A stretch of 19,961 bases of DNA from CAIVPM01 sp049242885. GTDB lineage: Bacteria > Bacteroidota > Bacteroidia > Chitinophagales > Chitinophagaceae. Positions within the stretch are counted from its first letter, which is position 1. Every line of letters begins with the position of its first letter. The notes under the pieces were generated by a model. That model searched no databases, was not told the DNA's origin, and saw nothing but the letters and a program-made list of their open reading frames with translations. This document shows, piece by piece, positions 15,758-19,961 of this stretch. The position numbers and the translations under genes are program-made. The stretch lies in assembly GCA_049242885.1 (NCBI GenBank), contig JBMLOQ010000017.1, forward strand, positions 1-19,961. The letters run 5' to 3'.

Positions 15758-17551
15758 ATGAAAATTTTACTCCATTACCTTAAACCATATCGCTTTCTAG
15801 TATTTATTGCTTTATTACTTGCCTCAATTAATCAAGTTTTTTCTTTGTTCGACCCAATGATTGCTGGTTGGATGTTTGATGATTTGATTAATCATCCTAA
15901 AATTTTTAAAGATGGTAGTTCAAGAACAATGAGTGAGTTTTTAAAAGGCTCAGGCTTGTTTAAAGGTGCAGCTTATTATATAGGATTGCTTATTGCAACT
16001 GCTATGGTAAGTAGAATAGCTAAAGCATTTCAAGATTATGCAGTAAGTGTGATTATTCAAAAATTTGGAGCAAAATTATTTACAGATGGTTTAAGGCATT
16101 CTATGCAGCTGCCTTATCAAGAATTTGAAGATCAAAGAAGTGGAGAAACCCTCTCTATCCTTACAAAAGTGAGAAGCGATTGTGAAAAATTTATAGGTTA
16201 TTTTATTAATGTATTTTTTACTATAGTAGTAAGCATTGTTTTTGTAAGCATTTTTGCATTCAGGCTACATTGGAGTGTAATACCTGTGTATTTAGGTGGA
16301 AGTTTATTAATTGCTTATGTAACTAATTTATTAAGTAAAAAAATTAAAGGAATCCAAAAAAGTATTCTGGGAGAAACCACAGCTTTAGCAGGTGCTACTA
16401 CAGAAAGTTTACGAAATATTGAATTAGTTAAAAGTCTTGGTATTACAAACGAAGAAGTAAAACGACTTAACAACAATACCTTTAAAATTCTTGGATTAGA
16501 ATTAAAAAAAGTTAAAAGCTTACGAACACTAAGCTTTATACAAGGCACAATGGTAAACACGTTAAGGCAATTTATTACACTAACACTTTTAATTTTAATT
16601 TATCAAGAACACATTAGTGGTGGGCAATACATGAGTTTGCTGTTTTATGGCTTTTTTATTTTTGGCCCAATGCAAGAAATTGGCAATGTAATTCTTAGTT
16701 ACAGAGAGGCACAAGCATCTTTAGAAAACTTTGATAAGGTAATGAAAAAACCTGTTGAACCCACACCTATTGCACCTAAGCATATTGGCACAATTGAAAA
16801 TTTAGAATTTAATAAAGTAAGTTTCAAACACAATACAGCTCAATACAAAGCTTTAGACGAAATTAGTTTTGCAGCTTCACAAGGCGAAACCATCGCTTTT
16901 GTTGGCCCAAGTGGAAGCGGTAAAAGCACCTTAGTAAAATTACTAGTAGGTTTGTATAGGCCACAAGAAGGGATAATTAAATACAACAACATAGCAGGCA
17001 ATGAAATTAATTTCGACGAACTAAGAACCCAAATTGGTTTTGTAACGCAAGACACTAATTTGTTTGCAGGAACTATTAAAGAAAATTTAGTTTTTGTAAA
17101 CCCAAATGCTACTGAAGCCGAATTAAATGATGCTTTGCAAAAGGCTAGTTGTAACAATCTTTTGCAACGTGCCGAAAAAGGTATTGAAACAGTTATTGGA
17201 GAAGGTGGTTTAAAATTAAGTGGTGGCGAAAAGCAACGTTTATCCATTGCACGCTCTCTTCTACGAAATCCAAAACTTTTAATTTTTGATGAAGCTACAA
17301 GTGCATTAGATAGTATTACTGAGGAAGCCATAACCAATACTATTAGAGAAATATCTACACAACAAAACCAAATTACCGTCCTTATTGCTCATAGGTTAAG
17401 CACTATTATGCATGCCAATAAAATTTATGTTTTAGAGCAAGGAAGTATAGTAGAAACTGGTTCACACGAAAGTTTATTGGCCGAGAAAGGCTTGTACTAC
17501 GCAATGTGGAGGCAACAAATTGGAGAAAGAAAAAAGTTTCAAACCACTTAA
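15758..17551 (+). CDS. ABC exporter, fused membrane and ATPase domains (lipid/glycolipid or drug type)
   Basis: This 597-residue type I ABC half-exporter probably forms a homodimer in the inner membrane. Membrane segments lie within about residues 12-315, with a periplasmic loop around 45-68. The ATPase domain begins near 350: Walker A GPSGSGKST (383-391), Q-loop Q431, signature LSGGE (487-491), Walker B LLIFDE (507-512), and switch histidine H545. The signature has E in place of the common Q, a frequent variant. It is related to, but clearly different from, the MsbA-like exporter at 9095-10924, so this is not a recent duplication. It starts divergently from the glycosyltransferase pair and ends 4 nt from the DadA-like gene. 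The substrate is unknown; the glycan context makes a glycolipid plausible. Confidence 0.88.
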   Translation: MKILLHYLKPYRFLVFIALLLASINQVFSLFDPMIAGWMFDDLINHPKIFKDGSSRTMSEFLKGSGLFKGAAYYIGLLIATAMVSRIAKAFQDYAVSVIIQKFGAKLFTDGLRHSMQLPYQEFEDQRSGETLSILTKVRSDCEKFIGYFINVFFTIVVSIVFVSIFAFRLHWSVIPVYLGGSLLIAYVTNLLSKKIKGIQKSILGETTALAGATTESLRNIELVKSLGITNEEVKRLNNNTFKILGLELKKVKSLRTLSFIQGTMVNTLRQFITLTLLILIYQEHISGGQYMSLLFYGFFIFGPMQEIGNVILSYREAQASLENFDKVMKKPVEPTPIAPKHIGTIENLEFNKVSFKHNTAQYKALDEISFAASQGETIAFVGPSGSGKSTLVKLLVGLYRPQEGIIKYNNIAGNEINFDELRTQIGFVTQDTNLFAGTIKENLVFVNPNATEAELNDALQKASCNNLLQRAEKGIETVIGEGGLKLSGGEKQRLSIARSLLRNPKLLIFDEATSALDSITEEAITNTIREISTQQNQITVLIAHRLSTIMHANKIYVLEQGSIVETGSHESLLAEKGLYYAMWRQQIGERKKFQTT

Positions 17552-17555
17552 TTTT

Positions 17556-18809
17556 TTAATCCCATCGTTGCACTTTAAATGGAGTAATATCCATGCTTGT
17601 AGGTTGATTGTTAACTACTTCACTTACTAATAATCCTGTACCTGCTCCAAGACTAAAGCCCACCATGGCATGCCCTGTTGCAATTGTTAAATTAGCATAT
17701 TTATTGGTTTTGCCAATGTAGGGCAATCCATCAGCACTGCAAGGTCTAAATCCATACCAAACCTTTTCTATAGGTGGGGTTTCTACTTTAAAACTTGGAT
17801 AAAATCCTTGTACAGCTTTAAGTAAACCTTCAACTCTACTAATTCGTGGGGGTGTATTGGTATTTGTAATTTCCATTGTACCACCAAAACGTATTTTATT
17901 GCCATCCATTGGCGTAAGTGCTGCCCTTCCTTCCATTAATACTGCTGGATAATTTAATTTATGCTCACTATTTTCTAGGGTTACTGAGTAGCCTCTCCCT
18001 CCTACTAAAGGAATTTTAATATCCAGTTTTTTTACAAGTTCTCTACTCCAACTCCCACTTGCTATTACAACTTCATCACAAGTATATTTACTTGTTTTGG
18101 TAATAATGGATGCTATATTTTTTCCCGTTTTTTCAAACCCAATTACTTCCTCATTTAATCTAAAAGTTACCCCCATTGCTCTCAATTTTGCAATCATGGA
18201 GTGCATTAGTTTTTGTGGGTATGCATGGGCATCGCATTTAAAATAAACGGCTCCAATGGCATTTATTTTGGTTTGTGGTTCCATTGCTTGTAATGCATTG
18301 TAATCAAGCATTATTGTATCTGTAAGCCCTAGTTTATGAGCTTTTTCTACAAGGTGTTCAGCATACTCTTTTTTAGCTTGTGTTTGAAAAACTTCTAGTA
18401 ATCCTTTCTTCTCGTATGCCAAATCCAATTTTTCTTCATTAATCCATTCTTCGTACATTTTTTTACTAAGTATGGCAATATCTCTAAGTGGAATAGCTGC
18501 GTTTTCAACGTGTTGTGGTGTTGCACTTTTTATAAACTTTAAACCCCAATCAATTAATCCCCAACTTAATCTTGGCTGAATATAAAATGGGCTACTACTA
18601 TTTAGCATCCAACGTAATCCCTGCTTTACAATACCTGGTGTAGCTAATGGTACAAAATGGCTTGGGCATATATAACCAGCATTTCCATAACTACAATTAT
18701 TTGATATATCTGTTTTGTCTATTATGGTAACATCATATCCTAATTTTTTAAGATAATAAGCACTGCTTATGCCAACAATACCTCCACCAATAATTATAAC
18801 TTGAGACAT
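17556..18809 (-). CDS. DadA-like FAD-dependent D-amino-acid dehydrogenase (DAO family)
   Basis: This 417-residue flavoenzyme probably oxidises a D-amino acid or a cyclic imino acid such as D-hydroxyproline to the imino or keto product. The N-terminal dinucleotide fold is IIIGGGIVGISSAYYL (5-20), and the residue at the end of strand 2 that binds the ribose is D31 in place of the more common glutamate. NAGYICPSHFVPLATPG (43-59) and SPFYIQPRL (73-81) are typical of the DadA subgroup. The C-terminal FAD/substrate block has WYGFRPCSADGLPYIG (351-366) and ATGHAMVGFSLGAGTG (377-392). There is no signal peptide, so it acts in the cytosol or at the inner face of the membrane. A terminator lies just upstream, so it needs its own promoter: TACTTTG (18838-18832) is a weak candidate. 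The substrate is not resolved, as no racemase or epimerase gene is adjacent. Confidence 0.87.
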   Translation of the reverse strand: MSQVIIIGGGIVGISSAYYLKKLGYDVTIIDKTDISNNCSYGNAGYICPSHFVPLATPGIVKQGLRWMLNSSSPFYIQPRLSWGLIDWGLKFIKSATPQHVENAAIPLRDIAILSKKMYEEWINEEKLDLAYEKKGLLEVFQTQAKKEYAEHLVEKAHKLGLTDTIMLDYNALQAMEPQTKINAIGAVYFKCDAHAYPQKLMHSMIAKLRAMGVTFRLNEEVIGFEKTGKNIASIITKTSKYTCDEVVIASGSWSRELVKKLDIKIPLVGGRGYSVTLENSEHKLNYPAVLMEGRAALTPMDGNKIRFGGTMEITNTNTPPRISRVEGLLKAVQGFYPSFKVETPPIEKVWYGFRPCSADGLPYIGKTNKYANLTIATGHAMVGFSLGAGTGLLVSEVVNNQPTSMDITPFKVQRWD

Positions 18810-18850
18810 TTAAATTATTTTAACTGAGTATCAAAGTAAAGTAATTTAAC

Positions 18851-18879
18851 AAAAAAGTCGGCATTTGAAATGCCGACTT
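18851..18879 (-). terminator. Intrinsic terminator of the DUF3078 gene
   Basis: A perfect 11-bp stem (18855-18865 with 18869-18879, core GTCGGCATT) and a 3-nt loop are followed on the minus strand by a T6 run (18856-18851). The hairpin starts 30 nt past the DUF3078 stop. There is no T-run on the plus side, so it works in one direction. It isolates the DUF3078 gene from the downstream DadA-like gene. Confidence 0.9.
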
Positions 18880-18909
18880 CTGAAATACTTTAATTCAAAG
18901 CATATTATT

Positions 18910-19791
18910 CTACAACAATTTGTAGCTAAATCCTACACCAATGCTGTATTGACTTTGAAGTTTACCCACCTCCCAGTCATTATATCTTAAATTTAGTGCT
19001 ACAGTAGCCCCAATATATTTATTTACTGTCATTGTAAGTAAATTGGTGCAATCAAAAATCACCAACTCTGGTTTATTTAAATAATCGCTATAAGCAGTTG
19101 CAAAAAATTTGTATTGCATGTTTTTAGCAATTTCAATGTTACCTTTTGCTTGTGCAAATGCTCCCATACCAAATAAAACATTTTTACCAGGTGCAATACC
19201 AAATAGGTTTAAGTTTTTGTGTTGTGATGCTAACTTAGTTGTAAGGTTAGTCATTGCAGGAGATATTAAAAAAGAAAATTTAGCATTTTTACTATACAAA
19301 AAACCTGGTCCAAGTTTTATGTAACCTGGCGATAAAAAGTAACCATCAAATTGAGTTTCAATAGATGCTAAGGCAGCCAAACTCCAATTCCCTTTTAATT
19401 TTGAACCATACATAGAAGTAAGATTTAAAAAATCATCATTTTTTAAAAAAGCACTTCCGCTGCTTGTGGTTTTAAGCATACCATACCTAGCACGTATAGA
19501 ATTTAAAAAAATACTTTTACCTTTTTTGTAATCAAAATCAATATCTACAATTGCTCTTATACCAACTGCTTCTTTTTCGCCACCACGTTGCCAATAATCG
19601 TTTCTGCCACTTTGAGTAAAGTTTAAATTTAAAGTACCAGCTTTAGTCCATCCTTCTTTTTCAACTGCTTTAATGTTTTCTAAGGTTGAAGCGTTTTGCT
19701 CAGCTTGCTTTTTAAATGTCGCAGGATTCTGTGCTGCAATTTGGCCAATAGTTAAAATTGCTATAACTATAGCAAGTGCTTTTTTTCTCAT
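18910..19791 (-). CDS. DUF3078 family outer-membrane beta-barrel protein
   Basis: This 293-residue exported protein is of unknown function. Residues 1-20 are a signal peptide (basic MRKK, then a hydrophobic run ending in IAAQ). The mature part begins with a short helical stretch (21-48) and then alternates polar and hydrophobic residues in beta-strands to a C-terminal FSYKLL, ending in a hydrophobic residue as outer-membrane barrels do. The block WTKAGTLNLNFTQSGRNDYW (49-68), followed by RGGEKEAVG, is the recognisable start of the DUF3078 domain, which is common in Bacteroidota. It is monocistronic, with a canonical -7 element upstream and a strong terminator downstream. Transport or assembly partners cannot be inferred, since neighbours are unrelated. 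Confidence 0.85.
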   Translation of the reverse strand: MRKKALAIVIAILTIGQIAAQNPATFKKQAEQNASTLENIKAVEKEGWTKAGTLNLNFTQSGRNDYWQRGGEKEAVGIRAIVDIDFDYKKGKSIFLNSIRARYGMLKTTSSGSAFLKNDDFLNLTSMYGSKLKGNWSLAALASIETQFDGYFLSPGYIKLGPGFLYSKNAKFSFLISPAMTNLTTKLASQHKNLNLFGIAPGKNVLFGMGAFAQAKGNIEIAKNMQYKFFATAYSDYLNKPELVIFDCTNLLTMTVNKYIGATVALNLRYNDWEVGKLQSQYSIGVGFSYKLL

Positions 19792-19808
19792 TGTTAATTT
19801 TTTGGGTG

Positions 19809-19816
19809 CAAATTTA
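19809..19816 (-). promoter_or_regulatory. Promoter -7 element of the DUF3078 gene
   Basis: The minus strand reads TAAATTTG, an exact match to TAnnTTTG, 17 nt before the ATG. The upstream half is weak: the nearest TTG lies only 13 nt further up. It fits a monocistronic unit that ends at the terminator 18851-18879. Confidence 0.45.
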
Positions 19817-19870
19817 AGGATGTTTAATACAATGTAATAAAGTTTTAAGATGAGATGCAGTTTTTATTAT

Positions 19871-19957
19871 CGTCATTTCTAGGGTGCTTGCCAGAGAAAT
19901 CTCCTTAATTGCATATCGTTATTTCGACTTAGTTACGAAGGAGAAATTTCCTGAATT
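19871..19957. repeat. Two degenerate tandem copies of an intergenic repeat
   Basis: Copy A (19871-19910) starts CGTCATTTC and contains GAGAAATCTCCT. Copy B (19917-19957) starts CGTTATTTCGA and contains GAGAAATTTCCT. The period is about 46 bp, the outer blocks are conserved and the centre is divergent. Motifs of the form CGTCATTTCGA...GAGAAATCTCC are, from memory, a common dispersed intergenic element in Bacteroidota. No gene is visible here, and the element may continue past the window edge. Confidence 0.6.
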
Positions 19958-19961
19958 ATTG

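Noticed and set aside
16840..17337. A 165-codon open frame antisense to the second ABC exporter.
   Set aside because: The exporter frame carries intact Walker and signature motifs over the same bases. The antisense translation shows no family pattern and is explained by the low-stop reverse frame of the ATPase domain.
9095..17551. The two ABC exporters considered as a recent duplication or a heterodimer pair.
   Set aside because: They differ along the membrane domains and in linker sequence, face opposite directions and are nearly 5 kb apart. Each has complete catalytic motifs, so homodimers are more likely.

Overview
The window is chromosomal DNA from a low-GC member of the Bacteroidota, densely coding and apparently free of mobile genes. 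The evidence is the gene content: a DUF2723 membrane protein of about 1,120 residues, a PafA-type alkaline phosphatase, a DUF3078 outer-membrane protein, TAnnTTTG-like promoter elements instead of sigma70 -35/-10 boxes, A-rich leaders without clear Shine-Dalgarno sites, and two sequences resembling dispersed repeats of this phylum. Genus cannot be read from the sequence. There are 15 protein genes, no RNA gene, no CRISPR array, and no non-coding gap above 300 bases.

Left part (1-9088): a minus-strand DUF2723/TMEM260-family membrane protein with a candidate terminator at the window edge. Next comes a minus-strand run transcribed enoyl-CoA hydratase, short Ppx/GppA phosphatase, PafA-like alkaline phosphatase, MltD-like lytic transglycosylase. 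Divergent from this run is a plus-strand ribonuclease Z. The lytic transglycosylase N-terminus appears to be encoded partly by a dispersed repeat.

Middle (9095-17551): a surface-glycan neighbourhood. An MsbA-like ABC exporter and a GT87-like membrane glycosyltransferase lie on the minus strand. They are followed by a plus-strand pair of an FkbM methyltransferase and a second SAM methyltransferase, a translationally coupled minus-strand pair of paralogous family-2 glycosyltransferases, and a second plus-strand ABC exporter. Together these could build, methylate and export a lipid-linked glycan or the variable part of LPS. The sequence does not show which glycan.

Right part (17556-19961): a DadA-type FAD amino-acid dehydrogenase, a strong intrinsic terminator, a DUF3078 outer-membrane protein with its own promoter, and two degenerate tandem copies of an intergenic repeat at the edge.

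Most of the window is ordinary. I found no convincing undescribed system. The points most worth a second look are the repeat inside the lytic transglycosylase reading frame, the edge repeat, the possible protein-glycosylation role of the DUF2723 protein, and the three convergent gene pairs whose ends abut or overlap with no room for a terminator.
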